Counted from the first letter of the stretch, positions 38,118-48,314 are shown. The stretch is DNA of 64,000 nucleotides from Betaproteobacteria bacterium (GCA_009781175.1 WQYQ01000003.1:1-64000), one strand, 5' to 3'. The notes: generated from the letters alone by a model not told the origin. Translations and numbers: made by a program.

Positions 38118-39986
38118 TCAGCGCGTAATCTGGGCATAAAACATGGGTAGGCGGGCGGGCAGTTCTTCGGCCTTGCGGATCACGGCAAAGCCGGCTGGGC
38201 CAAAGATGTGCGGCAGATAGCTCGCGCCTTCCCGGTCGATCGTGACGCAAAAAGGCGTCAGACCGTGGCGGCGCGCTTCGATGACCGCCATGCGGGTGTC
38301 CTCGATACCGTAGCGGCCGTCGTACAGGTCGAGGTCGTTCGGTTTGCCGTCCGACAGAATCAACAGAATGCGCCGCGCCGCTGTTTGCGCGTCGAGCAGC
38401 GTGGTCGCGCGGCGGATCGCCGCGCCCAGGCGCGTGTAATAACCGGGGCGGATTGCCGTCACCCGGCCGCGGACACGGTTGTTGAAGTGCTCGTCGAAAT
38501 GCTTGAAATAATGAAAGCGCACATTGCCGCGCTTGATCGACGAAAAACCGCACAGCGCGAAGCGGTCGCCGGTGGCGGACAGGGCTTCGCCGAACAGCAG
38601 CAGGGCGTCGCGGATGACGTCGATGACGCGCGCGGTGTCGGAGACCCAGGTGTCGGTCGAGAGCGACAGGTCGGCCAGCGCGAGACAGGCGAGATCGCGC
38701 TCGCGCCGCTCCAGCGCAAGGTAAAGCTGCTCGGATGGATGGTGGCCGCAGGCGCGGTCGGTCGCAGCGCGTACCGCCGCGTCGAGATCCAGCTCGGAAC
38801 CGTCGGGTTGGGTTTTCAGCCAACGGCGGCCGGGTTGCAATGCGGCGAATTGCTGGCGCAGGCTACGCGCGCTGCGACGCAGGCGCTCGGGCAACGGTGT
38901 CGGGGCGGCGCGCGGATCGTTTGGGTTGGCGACCATTTCCTGCACACGCACATAATCTTCGCGCAGCAAGCGTTTGCGGTAATCCCATTCGGGCAGGGGA
39001 ATGCCATCGCCGAGCACGGCATCGTCCTCGGCGGCGGAGGGTAAATCGAGGTCGAAACGTATTTTCGAGGCGACGCGTTCGCCGCTGCCGATCAGCGAAA
39101 GATGGTCGAGATTGGCTGCTGCCGCGGCGGCGTCGGGGTCCGCGTCGTCATCCAGACTGCGGTCGACTTTGATGAACTCGGCGACCGAGAGCAGGCTTTC
39201 GGCGCGAAGCAGCATGAGCAAGCCGTGTTTTTTCTCCGGCGGTTTGACCCGCTCGGCACGATGGGCGCGTTTTTCATCTTTCCCCGTCGTGGAACCGCTG
39301 CCTTGTTCTGTGTGTGTGCGCACGGGCTCCGGGGCATGCTCGTGCGCGGGGGCGAGCCAGAGCGGGATCGGCATGGCCGGCGGCGCATTGCGCGGCACGG
39401 CGGGCAGATGGGTCACGCTGCCCGGCGCTTCGAGCGCGCGGCGCAAGGCACGCTCGCGTTCGGCTTCGGCGGGCGGGAGCCGGGCCGGGTCGAGACGGGA
39501 GGCCAGGGTCGCGGCAACCAGGCGGCGGTAGCGCCCGGCGAAACCGGGCCAGGTGCGCAGAACATGCAGCGTGGCGGATTGGTTGCGGTGCAGTTCGGCG
39601 TCGGGGCTGAAGTCCGGCTGTGTTTCCGACTCCTCGGTCAAGGCAAAGGCGGCGGCGAGCGCGGCCAGCCATAAATACAGATCGTGGTTGAGTGCGCGTT
39701 GCGGAAAGATGCTGATTTCCGGCGGCAGCCGCAGCGTGGTGTCGTCGATGCGCGCGCGCGCGGTTTTTTCGCCGCTGCCTGCGAGGCGGGCAAGCAGGCT
39801 GCGCCGGGCGCCGTGAGAGTCGTGAGTAGCGGCTGCCAGACGCAAACCGCCGTCGCCGCCGAGCGCACGGAAAAGCACGCCCGCGGTGCGTTCGATTTCT
39901 TTCAGCGTGACGGCCGCGCCGGGATAGCTCGTTCCCGCTGCCCGGGTAATCAGGCGGTGCCAAAGTTTGCCGACGGCTTCTTCCAT
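38118..39986 (-). CDS. norD: Nitric oxide reductase activation protein NorD
   Basis: 622 residues. A C-terminal von Willebrand A domain (about 420-620) carries the MIDAS motif ADLSLST and later acidic loops (LILSDGKPNDLDLYDGRYG), typical of NorD/CbbO proteins that act with a MoxR-type ATPase. Together with NorQ it is needed to insert the non-haem iron and activate cytochrome c-dependent nitric oxide reductase. It ends the nor operon and starts 6 bases after the norQ stop. The N-terminal half is helical and poorly conserved. Confidence 0.93.
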   Translation of the reverse strand: MEEAVGKLWHRLITRAAGTSYPGAAVTLKEIERTAGVLFRALGGDGGLRLAAATHDSHGARRSLLARLAGSGEKTARARIDDTTLRLPPEISIFPQRALNHDLYLWLAALAAAFALTEESETQPDFSPDAELHRNQSATLHVLRTWPGFAGRYRRLVAATLASRLDPARLPPAEAERERALRRALEAPGSVTHLPAVPRNAPPAMPIPLWLAPAHEHAPEPVRTHTEQGSGSTTGKDEKRAHRAERVKPPEKKHGLLMLLRAESLLSVAEFIKVDRSLDDDADPDAAAAAANLDHLSLIGSGERVASKIRFDLDLPSAAEDDAVLGDGIPLPEWDYRKRLLREDYVRVQEMVANPNDPRAAPTPLPERLRRSARSLRQQFAALQPGRRWLKTQPDGSELDLDAAVRAATDRACGHHPSEQLYLALERRERDLACLALADLSLSTDTWVSDTARVIDVIRDALLLFGEALSATGDRFALCGFSSIKRGNVRFHYFKHFDEHFNNRVRGRVTAIRPGYYTRLGAAIRRATTLLDAQTAARRILLILSDGKPNDLDLYDGRYGIEDTRMAVIEARRHGLTPFCVTIDREGASYLPHIFGPAGFAVIRKAEELPARLPMFYAQITR

Positions 39987-39992
39987 TTGGTA

Positions 39993-40787
39993 TCAACGCC
40001 CGAAAGTGGCGGCGGCGACTTCCATCAAGGCTTCCGCGATCTCCGCGTCGTCGGTCAGGCTTTCGACGATGGCCGCGCGGCAGGCCGCGACCGGGTCCAT
40101 GCCGTCCTTGATCAGGAGCGCGGCATAAACCAGCAGGCGCGTGCTGGCGGCTTCTTCGAGATCGTGTTCCTTGAGCGCGCGCAGACTGCCCGCGATCGAT
40201 ACCAGACGCCGGGCAAGATCGGCGTCGCAGCCGGCTTCGCCAATGAGAATCGCCGCTTCGCGCGCGGGCGAGGGAAAGTCGAAGCGCAGGCTGACGAAAC
40301 GCTGCCGTGTCGAAGGCTTCATGCCTTTGAGCAGATTCTGATAACCGGGGTTGTACGACACCACGAGCATGAAAGCCGGTGGCGCTTGCAGCAGTTCTCC
40401 GGTGCGTTCGATTGGTAACAAGCGGCGGTCGTCGGCCAACGGGTGCAGCACGACGGTGGTGTCCTTGCGCGCTTCGATCACCTCGTCGAGATAACAGATG
40501 CCGCCTTCGCGCACCGCCCGGGTCAGCGGGCCGTCACACCATTGCGTGTGCCCGTCGCCGAGTAGATGGCGGCCGATGAGGTCGGCGGCGGTTAAATCGT
40601 CATGGCAGGCCACGGTGTATAGCGGCAGATTCAGGCGGGCCGCCATATGGGTGACGAAACGGGTTTTGCCGCAGCCGGTCGGGCCCTTGATCAGAAGCGG
40701 CAGGCGATTCTTCCAGGCATGCTCGAAAAGCGTGATTTCGTCGCCGGCCGGCTCATAAAAGGGAAGCATGTGATGTTCGGTTTTCAT
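39993..40787 (-). CDS. norQ: MoxR-family ATPase NorQ
   Basis: 264 residues: Walker A KGPTGCGKTRFV, Walker B GGICYLDEVIEAR, and the sensor region VVSYNPGYQNLLKGMKPSTRQRF typical of NorQ/CbbQ. It works as an AAA+ chaperone with NorD to activate NorBC. Its ATG overlaps the stop of the small membrane gene before it (ATGA). It is usually found directly in this position in norCBQD operons. Confidence 0.95.
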   Translation of the reverse strand: MKTEHHMLPFYEPAGDEITLFEHAWKNRLPLLIKGPTGCGKTRFVTHMAARLNLPLYTVACHDDLTAADLIGRHLLGDGHTQWCDGPLTRAVREGGICYLDEVIEARKDTTVVLHPLADDRRLLPIERTGELLQAPPAFMLVVSYNPGYQNLLKGMKPSTRQRFVSLRFDFPSPAREAAILIGEAGCDADLARRLVSIAGSLRALKEHDLEEAASTRLLVYAALLIKDGMDPVAACRAAIVESLTDDAEIAEALMEVAAATFGR

Positions 40788-41062
40788 CGCGGTAATCCGC
40801 TCCAGTAAGCAATCGCGATCAATGACCACACCGCGATCATCCAGCCCGGCACAACGATCCGCCATAACAGCGGCGCGTGGCGCAGAGCCATGTAATCGAG
40901 AATGATCACGCTGCCCTTGATCTGCGATATGACCGCGAGCAGTGCGACGATCCCGATCCCGGCCGCACCCTCTTCGCCAATCGCGAGCGTGAGTAGCGTT
41001 CCGGCGATGAGCAGCAGCCAAAGCCAGGTGGCGCGTGCGGGGCTGCCATGAAGGCTGGACAT
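40784..41062 (-). CDS. NorF-like small membrane protein (cytochrome oxidase subunit IV family)
   Basis: 92 residues with three hydrophobic helices and the motif AVISQIKGSVIILDYMALRHAPLLWR, the 'KxxxVxxxFMxLRxAP' pattern of the prokaryotic cytochrome c oxidase subunit IV / NorF family. It follows the NorE-like gene and overlaps norQ by four bases. NorE/NorF proteins support nitric oxide reductase activity but are not catalytic. A second NorE/NorF-like pair is encoded divergently at the other end of the cluster. Confidence 0.82.
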   Translation of the reverse strand: MSSLHGSPARATWLWLLLIAGTLLTLAIGEEGAAGIGIVALLAVISQIKGSVIILDYMALRHAPLLWRIVVPGWMIAVWSLIAIAYWSGLPR

Positions 41063-41074
41063 CGGGCGGGCTCC

Positions 41075-41680
41075 TCAGTGAATCACGTAAACCAGCGGGA
41101 AAAGGACCAGCCACACCAGGTCCACCATGTGCCAATACGCCGCGCCGCTTTCCAGACCGTTCATGTCATTCGGCCGGTAGCGGCCGGCGCGCGCGCCCAG
41201 CCATAAGGCGGAAAGAATCACCAGGCCGAGGAGAACATGCATGAAATGGAAAAAGGTCAGCGACAGATAGAACATGTGAAAAGGGCTGCTGGACAGCGTG
41301 ACGCCCCGCTCGAACGCGGCGCTATATTCATGCAGCTTTATGACGATAAAACCCACGCCGCAGGCAATCGCCGCGACCAGCCAGCGCGCGCACGGCGCGG
41401 GAGCCGAACGTTCGGCGGCCTGCACGGCGCGCACGACGAAATAGCTCGATGTCAGCAACAGCATGGTGTTGATCGCGCCGGTGATGCGATTGAGCGCTTG
41501 TTGCTCGTGCGTGAACAATTCGATGTGATGGGCGCGCGTGAAGGCATAGGCGGCGAAGAATGCGCCGAAGGCGAGCAGTTCGGCGAGGATGAAAATCCAG
41601 ATCGCCAGATCGCCGGCTAAACGAGGCGTGCCGGCCGGTGGCGTGTCGAGAGAGGGGAGGGGAGTGTCGGCGGCAAGCAT
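41075..41680 (-). CDS. norE: NorE-like haem-copper oxidase subunit III homologue
   Basis: 201 residues, about five transmembrane helices. The motifs GDLAIWIFILAELLAFGAFF, NTMLLLTSSYFVVRAVQAAE, KLHEYSAAFERG and YWHMVDLVWLVLFPLVYVIH define the COX3/NorE family. NorE is thought to assist assembly or stability of NorBC. The gene is 97 bases after norB; a GC-rich hairpin (AGCCCC..GGGGCT) in that gap might modulate read-through from the highly expressed norCB pair. Confidence 0.9.
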   Translation of the reverse strand: MLAADTPLPSLDTPPAGTPRLAGDLAIWIFILAELLAFGAFFAAYAFTRAHHIELFTHEQQALNRITGAINTMLLLTSSYFVVRAVQAAERSAPAPCARWLVAAIACGVGFIVIKLHEYSAAFERGVTLSSSPFHMFYLSLTFFHFMHVLLGLVILSALWLGARAGRYRPNDMNGLESGAAYWHMVDLVWLVLFPLVYVIH

Positions 41681-41777
41681 GAGAGCCGGTCCAGGATGGG
41701 TAGTACAACGGACTTAACAGAGAACAGCGCGGTTTGCGCCGGAGCCCCCGGAGCGATCCAGGGGCTTTCTCAGGCGC

Positions 41778-43196
<1,419 letters not shown>

Positions 43197-43622
43197 TCAG
43201 CCTTCGATATTTGGCGGCCAGTTGGAGGTGTTGATCTCGGAGGAGTACTTGAGAAACTCCACGAGATTGTCGAGATCAGCGTCGCTGAAGTGGAATTGCG
43301 GCATCTGCCGGCGGCCTGGTACGCCGGTCGGCTGGGCCTTGATCCAGGCTTTGATGAACTCTGGGCCGCGGCGCTTGTAGACATTGCCGAGTTCAGGCGC
43401 GAAATAGGCGCCTTCGCCGAGCAGGGTATGACAGCCGATGCAGTTGTTCGTCTCCCACAGTTTCTTCCCCGCGGCGACCGCGGGCGTCAACTTGGCCCGG
43501 TTGTCGCGCTGCGGTAGCTCGCGGGTGGTATTGAAGGTCAGCGCAAGAAACAGCAGGAAAAAGAACACCGTCCCGCCGTAAAAAATATTGCGCGCCATCG
43601 CTTTGGTGAATATGCCGCTCAT
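43197..43622 (-). CDS. norC: Nitric oxide reductase cytochrome c subunit NorC
   Basis: 141 residues: one N-terminal membrane anchor (NIFYGGTVFFFLLFLALTF) and a periplasmic cytochrome c domain with haem motif CIGCH (NNCIGCHTLLGEGAYFAPEL) and axial Met in RRQMPQFHFSD. It passes electrons from cytochrome c or azurin-like donors to NorB. The ATG follows GAGGAT at proper distance. First gene of the norCB-norE-norF-norQ-norD operon. Confidence 0.97.
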   Translation of the reverse strand: MSGIFTKAMARNIFYGGTVFFFLLFLALTFNTTRELPQRDNRAKLTPAVAAGKKLWETNNCIGCHTLLGEGAYFAPELGNVYKRRGPEFIKAWIKAQPTGVPGRRQMPQFHFSDADLDNLVEFLKYSSEINTSNWPPNIEG

Positions 43623-43683
43623 GAAATGATCCTCATTGTGCTGGTTTCCCGTCTTTGGGCGGGAGCTCCGGAGTTGAAGATGT

Positions 43684-43730
43684 AAAGATTTTGAATCTTT
43701 AGTTCGGGCGGGCTCCATGACCTGTATCAA
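43684..43730 (-). promoter_or_regulatory. Candidate FNR/DNR box and palindrome upstream of norC
   Basis: Minus-strand TTGATACAGGTCAT at 43717-43730 has one perfect half (TTGAT) of the FNR/DNR consensus TTGAT-N4-ATCAA and a weaker second half. Closer to the gene, AAAGATT-TTG-AATCTTT at 43684-43700 is a perfect 7-base palindrome, with a shape reminiscent of NsrR-type sites. They are about 62-108 bases from the norC ATG. The 336-base gap between norC and the divergent gene holds no other recognised feature. Confidence 0.4.
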
Positions 43731-43958
43731 AATCTCACAATGGAGATAGCCCGGCGAGGGATGCCAAGACGAAAGAACTAGTTCTTTTGGAATTGCGGCT
43801 GCCCGATCGATCTAGCCGTTCGAATGCGAAAGACCGGGAGAAACGTCGCGCTTCATTTCGATCAAGAAATACCGCTATCGCGGGCGCTAGGATCGCCGGC
43901 GGCTCACGTTAAGCGCCTGGTGCGAGCCGCGAATATTCCACAAATTTATAGAGCAAAC

Positions 43959-44585
43959 ATGAGCAGCGCGGTACTTCCGACAATCGATGCCGATGAGGAG
44001 CCCCAGCCTGAACTCCAGCCCCAGCGCTGGACACGGCGCATTCCGGGCAATCACGGGATCTGGGTCGGCGTCACCTGTGAATTCGTCGAGTTCCTTGTGC
44101 TATTCACGGTTTATTTCGTCGCCCGCGCCCATTTCCCCGATCAGTTCCGTCAAGGCGCGGCGCGGCTGTCGGTCGTTGCCGGCACCACGATCACGCTGCT
44201 GATGGTCACCAGCAGCTTTTTTATTGCCTGCTCGGTCGCGCGGATACGCGCGGGACACCGCCGTGAATCGATCTATTGGCTGATCGGCGCGTTAGTCATC
44301 GCGCTCGGTTATCCGCTGACGAAGTATTTCGAAATCCAGTGGAATCTGGCGCACGGCATCAACGGCAAGGCGGGCATCTTCTTCACGGTTTACTACTACC
44401 TGACCTTTACCCATCTGGTGCATGGCTCCTGGGGCATTCTCGGGCTTTCCTGGGTGCTCGGGCGTCATTTGGTCGGCGGCTATACGCCGGAGCAGTACAA
44501 CGGGCTCGAAGCGCTGGCGAGTTATTGGCATGCCACGGACATCATCTGGCTGATTATTTTCCCGCTCTTCTACGTATTGGCCTGA
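43959..44585 (+). CDS. Second NorE-like haem-copper oxidase subunit III homologue
   Basis: 208 residues, about five helices, with GNHGIWVGVTCEFVEFLVLFTVYF, TLLMVTSSFFIACSVARIRAG, KYFEIQWNLAHG and YWHATDIIWLIIFPLFYVLA: the same family pattern as the NorE encoded downstream of norB but clearly diverged. I use the ATG at MSSAVLPTID; the frame is open upstream but there is no family support for a longer start. It diverges from norC and is followed after 2 bases by a NorF-like gene, so a second NorE/NorF unit flanks norCB. Confidence 0.85.
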   Translation: MSSAVLPTIDADEEPQPELQPQRWTRRIPGNHGIWVGVTCEFVEFLVLFTVYFVARAHFPDQFRQGAARLSVVAGTTITLLMVTSSFFIACSVARIRAGHRRESIYWLIGALVIALGYPLTKYFEIQWNLAHGINGKAGIFFTVYYYLTFTHLVHGSWGILGLSWVLGRHLVGGYTPEQYNGLEALASYWHATDIIWLIIFPLFYVLA

Positions 44586-44587
44586 GC

Positions 44588-44890
44588 ATGAAAACTGATC
44601 CCGATCATTCGACCTTGACGACATCGGTGACGCCGCTGTTTTTTGCCTGGCTGGGTCTCCTCGCGCTCACGGGTTTCAGCCTGTGGCTGGCGCGCTGGTC
44701 GGGGCACGCCGCGTGGCTTCAGTTGCCGGTGGCCGCAATCATATGGTTCAAGGGATGGATCGTTGCGCGGTTTTTCATCGAAACCCGCTTAGCGCATCCG
44801 TTCATCGCCTGGGTCGTACGGGTCTTCATCGTTTGCGTGCCGCTCGCGTTGATTCTGACGGTATGGCTCGGCGAGCGCTTCGCTTCTTAG
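44588..44890 (+). CDS. Second NorF-like small membrane protein (cytochrome oxidase subunit IV family)
   Basis: 100 residues with three helices. VAAIIWFKGWIVARFFIETRLAHPFIAWVVR carries the family's 'K-x-x-x-V-x-x-F-x-E-x-R' pattern. It pairs with the preceding NorE-like gene (2-base gap). Cold context, role in supporting the NO reductase or a related haem-copper oxidase is inferred. Confidence 0.75.
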   Translation: MKTDPDHSTLTTSVTPLFFAWLGLLALTGFSLWLARWSGHAAWLQLPVAAIIWFKGWIVARFFIETRLAHPFIAWVVRVFIVCVPLALILTVWLGERFAS

Positions 44891-44944
44891 CGTGGTTGGC
44901 CTGCTGCGGACCAGGAACTGCGCCGATTTGATTGTGCTTCCTCA

Positions 44945-46780
44945 TCAGACGTCAGTTGGGGCGGTCTTCCAAACATCCTGTGCCAAGACGATGAGCATTT
45001 CATGCCGCTTCTCGATGGACGAGGCATCCCATGACGGGAACACTTCCAGCTTTGCGTTGATCCTGGAGATAGAAGTGTTCTGTCCAACATCTGTCAGTTC
45101 AACCAAGCTGCGGGTCAAGTAATTGCCGCTTTTGCGGTATTCGACCTGTTTCGCCGCGTAGAAGTCATTACTCGCGACGATATTGATGGGTTTCTCCAGC
45201 AAGGTCAGGTTGCCCAGCCGGTTTACATAGTCGTCGTAGGCAGCCCCCGGATTTTCGTTCTCCCACTTGACGCGCAGTTCCGCTTTTGGTGTGCCAGGCA
45301 GAATGTGTTCGATCTCCAGATTAGTGAACGGCTCTAGATTGCCCCGCGTCTTCAAGCCGCAGAAAGCCATTTCGACGTGCTGCGTTAGCCGTGCCAGCAG
45401 GTAGCGTGTCCGGTACTTCTGCATCGAATACAACGTAAAGCGCCGTAGCGCATCGAGCAATTCCTGCGATTTACCCGCCATGTTCGTGTCGAAGCGGTTG
45501 GTGATGAAGGCGTTGAGCTGTTCCTTCTGTTTCACTGGATCAGTAACAGCGGCAATGTCGCGCAGTTCGTCGGCCCATTGGGAGAAGTTGCGCTCCAGAT
45601 CTTTGGTCGGCGTCTTGGTAAAAATGTAGTAGAAAAGGAAGCTCTCCAACTGCGCCACAAAATGGTCGAACAACGGCTTCGGGAAACTGGCCGCTGCCAG
45701 CAGCAGGACGTAGTGCAAGCTGAAGGCTCCGCCTGCCAGTCGCTTGAGGCTGTCCATTACAAGACTAGGCTTGTCGTCGTTACCCTGTCCGCTGGCGAAC
45801 GCAAGGTAGTGCTCGACGTTGCGGATGACCTTGCGCACGAACTCGAAGGGCTTGCCTGCGTAGTCACACAGCGCCGCGTTTTCCTTGTCCACGAACCAGT
45901 CGTAGATTTCGTCCTCGCGCACTACCGCGTCGCCACGGTCATTCTTGATGACGTAGTTCGCCATCAGGAAGTAGCGCAGGAAGCGCAGCGGCTTTTCTTT
46001 CTCCTTCTCCAGTGGCTTGGTGATCTTCTTCCACTCATCCTTGAGCTGGGTGAACTGCGCCTGCTTCACCTGCGTGAACAGCAAGTTTTTCAGCAAATCC
46101 ATCGGGTTGAGGCCGACGCCACGCTCGTTGATGGTTTCGAAAATCTTCAGGGCGCTGCTCACGTCTGTGGAGATCTGAATAAACACCACGTTGTTGGCTA
46201 GATAACCCCAATACTTCTTCAGCTTGGCCGGACTGTCGTAGTTGTCCTTCAGGTAGCGGTACAGCGTGCTGTAGGCGTTGGTTAAGTTTTCCAGCGACCC
46301 GAAGCTGGCGATGCCCGATGATTGAATGCCCGTTTGCACGGACTCCGGATCGGTGTCCAGCTCTACCAGTTTGGTGATGACCTCGCCCGCGTTCTCGTAG
46401 CGCGGCTCCAGCTTCAAGCTGGTTCGCGTCTCGCCGTCGCTGTCCGTATAGCTGGTCGAAATCAAGCTGCTGACGGTTTGCCGCTGTGGCTCACCCTGAA
46501 ACAAGTGCTTCAACGCGCACAGCAGCAGGAAGAACGTGGTCAAACGTTGCTGCCCGTCGATGACCTCGTAATGGTTCTTCTGGTCAGTCGGTGACACCAG
46601 CACGGTGCCGATGAAGTATTCCCGCGTCGTCCCCGCATCGATCTGCTCGTTGATGTCCTCAAGCAACTGGTGCACTTCCTTGTCCGTCCAGACGTACTCG
46701 CGCTGGTAGTCAGGGATGATATAAAAGCACTCCCGAAACGCTTCTTCGATGCTGTACTTGTGGTTCTCTATTCGTGCCAT
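44945..46780 (-). CDS. DUF262/DUF1524 (GmrSD-like) protein, probable type IV restriction factor
   Basis: 611 residues. The N-terminal DUF262 part has FYIIPDYQREYVWTDKEV and the nucleotide-binding EVIDGQQRLTTFFLLL motif. The C-terminal DUF1524 part has an HNH-like site, NLEIEHILPGTP, with a later NRLGNLTLLEKPIN block. Fused proteins of this class include GmrSD, which cuts modified (glucosylated) phage DNA. Here the two domains are in one chain, the usual fused form. It lies on the same strand just downstream of gspN, with 83 bases between. It appears intact. Confidence 0.88.
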   Translation of the reverse strand: MARIENHKYSIEEAFRECFYIIPDYQREYVWTDKEVHQLLEDINEQIDAGTTREYFIGTVLVSPTDQKNHYEVIDGQQRLTTFFLLLCALKHLFQGEPQRQTVSSLISTSYTDSDGETRTSLKLEPRYENAGEVITKLVELDTDPESVQTGIQSSGIASFGSLENLTNAYSTLYRYLKDNYDSPAKLKKYWGYLANNVVFIQISTDVSSALKIFETINERGVGLNPMDLLKNLLFTQVKQAQFTQLKDEWKKITKPLEKEKEKPLRFLRYFLMANYVIKNDRGDAVVREDEIYDWFVDKENAALCDYAGKPFEFVRKVIRNVEHYLAFASGQGNDDKPSLVMDSLKRLAGGAFSLHYVLLLAAASFPKPLFDHFVAQLESFLFYYIFTKTPTKDLERNFSQWADELRDIAAVTDPVKQKEQLNAFITNRFDTNMAGKSQELLDALRRFTLYSMQKYRTRYLLARLTQHVEMAFCGLKTRGNLEPFTNLEIEHILPGTPKAELRVKWENENPGAAYDDYVNRLGNLTLLEKPINIVASNDFYAAKQVEYRKSGNYLTRSLVELTDVGQNTSISRINAKLEVFPSWDASSIEKRHEMLIVLAQDVWKTAPTDV

Positions 46781-46863
46781 GCTTTTTATTCCTTGATCCC
46801 TGAATCGCGCGCCATTACGCCTGCCACCAGTCAGATGCTGCTCCGAAGATCGTAAACAGTTTC

Positions 46864-47613
46864 TTAGCCGCCCAGTTCAAAACGATAAGCGCCGGGCTTG
46901 CCGCTCGGCTGGACCCATTGATTCGCCACCGCCGGCAGCCGCTGCATTAGGCTTGGATCGCCCTCGATCGTGCCGGAAAAATGCCAGACTCCACTTGGCT
47001 CCCAATGGCCTTCCCCTTGCAGGCGGGCGTCCCCCGTAAGCGTCGTAAGCGCGAAGTGCAGGCGGCCGGTTTCGCCCTGCGTCGTGAGCTGATAATCCCC
47101 GAGCGTGCGGTTGCGCAAAACGTCGACGCTCGCGTTGGTCCAGCGTAGATCGAAATGGCCGTTGCAATGGAACTCCCAAGTGCAGCGCCATTGCTGCGAT
47201 TCGAGGCGCAGATCGCCGCGCCAGCCGAGGTGGGCGAAAGTGTTCGGAATCCGTTCGAGCAGAAAACGCGCCGGCGCGGCGAAACTCAAGCCATCCGCGC
47301 GCCAGCCATGCGGGCCGATGCCGATTTCGCCGGCCGGACGATTGTCCGCGGTAAGCGTCCAGGCCGTTTCCGCCTGCAAAAGCCGTTGCGGACGCCAGCG
47401 CCAGCTCAGCGTGGTCCAGGGCAGGGCGCGGCGGCTTTGCGGGTCGATCGCGACGAGCGCGCCCTGGCCGTTCCACAGGCTGCCTTCGATTGCCGTCAGG
47501 CGGATCGCGCCGTCTGTGGCGTGTTCAAGCGCACTGTCCGCGAGCCAGGCGGGAGCCTGCGCGATCAGCGCAAGCGGCAACAGAACCAGGAATAAAGCGA
47601 TTCGGAGCAACAT
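46864..47613 (-). CDS. gspN: Type II secretion system protein N
   Basis: 249 residues: signal-anchor start (LLRIALFLVLLPLALIAQAP) and a periplasmic domain rich in beta-strands, with GSLWNGQGALVAI and LSWRWRPQRLL, the pattern of GspN. Its role in secretion is accessory. The gene is the last of the gsp operon. It is separated from gspM by an inverted-repeat element whose end lies 4 bases before the ATG, so no proper ribosome binding site is seen (the sequence is AACAGCTCTAATCATG-like). Confidence 0.85.
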   Translation of the reverse strand: MLLRIALFLVLLPLALIAQAPAWLADSALEHATDGAIRLTAIEGSLWNGQGALVAIDPQSRRALPWTTLSWRWRPQRLLQAETAWTLTADNRPAGEIGIGPHGWRADGLSFAAPARFLLERIPNTFAHLGWRGDLRLESQQWRCTWEFHCNGHFDLRWTNASVDVLRNRTLGDYQLTTQGETGRLHFALTTLTGDARLQGEGHWEPSGVWHFSGTIEGDPSLMQRLPAVANQWVQPSGKPGAYRFELGG

Positions 47614-47617
47614 TGAT

Positions 47618-47825
47618 TAGAGCTGTTTTTGTTTAATTGCACACACTCAACTACCTCAAAATTTATAGGTTGGTGGTGAGCCGCAGGCGAACCCCAACAG
47701 AGCAGCGATACACAACCACAATCGCCTTATCCCTGCCGCCCCATGTTGGGGTTCGCTGCGCTTACCGCCAACCTATACATGGCGGCGGAAGAAAAAATGT
47801 CCCGGATCAAATCAAAAATGCTCTA
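47618..47825 (-). repeat. TAGAGC inverted-repeat element, copy 2 (between gspM and gspN)
   Basis: On the minus strand it opens TAGAGCATTTTTGATT, identical over 16 bases to the copy in the exbD operon, and closes with the inverse of TAGAGCTGTTTTTGTTTA. The first three bases form the gspM stop codon. About 208 bases long. The interior holds a second palindrome and no gene. The two copies share only their ends. Confidence 0.6.
47664..47777. repeat. TATAGGTTGG..CCAACCTATA palindrome nested in the TAGAGC element
   Basis: About 35-base imperfect arms: TATAGGTTGGTGGTGAGCCG... and ...CGCTTACCGCCAACCTATA, with AACCCCAACA / TGTTGGGGTT inside. Related in style to the repeat at 25107-25186. Confidence 0.75.
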
Positions 47826-48314
47826 GTGTTCGCCCGATCCTAGTTCGGCTTCGATCCGAACCCCCGCGCCGTCGCGATTCGCGTTCAGGCGCACGATGCG
47901 CAGGCCGGAATCGCGCTGCATTTCCGCCAGCCATTCGATGACCGGATCAAAGCCGCCGCTGCCGTTGATGCGGATGCTATCCGTTCCCGGCTTGACCTCG
48001 ATGTTCAGCCCGCGCGCCTTGGCGCTGTTCTCCAGCGTTTTGGCCGCGCTCGCGGGGGCCGGCGCGCTGCGCGGCGGCTCGCGCTGGAGCCGTTCGAGTT
48101 CGGCGGCGGCGTCGCGCATCGCCGCAAGCTGGGCTTGCGCGGCAGGCAGCGCGGCGCTGAGGCGCTGACGTTCCGCGCGGGTCCAGTCGACGAGCGACCA
48201 CAGCAAGGCCACGAGCACGACCGCGCTCATCACGGCGAGCATGAGCCGTTCGCGCGGCGCACGCGCATTCCAGGCGGCGCGGGCTTGCCGCAACAGGGTA
48301 AGGAGGTGCTTCAT
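47823..48314 (-). CDS. gspM: Type II secretion system protein M
   Basis: 163 residues: cytoplasmic start, one helix (LMLAVMSAVVLVALLWSLVDW) and a small periplasmic ferredoxin-like domain (AKTLENSAKARGLNIEVKPG...VIEWLAEMQRDSGLRIVRLNANRD). It binds GspL in the inner-membrane platform. The start overlaps the gspL stop. The stop TAG is part of the repeat element that follows. Confidence 0.88.
   Translation of the reverse strand: MKHLLTLLRQARAAWNARAPRERLMLAVMSAVVLVALLWSLVDWTRAERQRLSAALPAAQAQLAAMRDAAAELERLQREPPRSAPAPASAAKTLENSAKARGLNIEVKPGTDSIRINGSGGFDPVIEWLAEMQRDSGLRIVRLNANRDGAGVRIEAELGSGEH

Noticed and set aside
41743-41767. Hairpin between norB and norE as a terminator
   Set aside because: Short stem, no T run on the minus strand; mentioned only as a possible attenuator.
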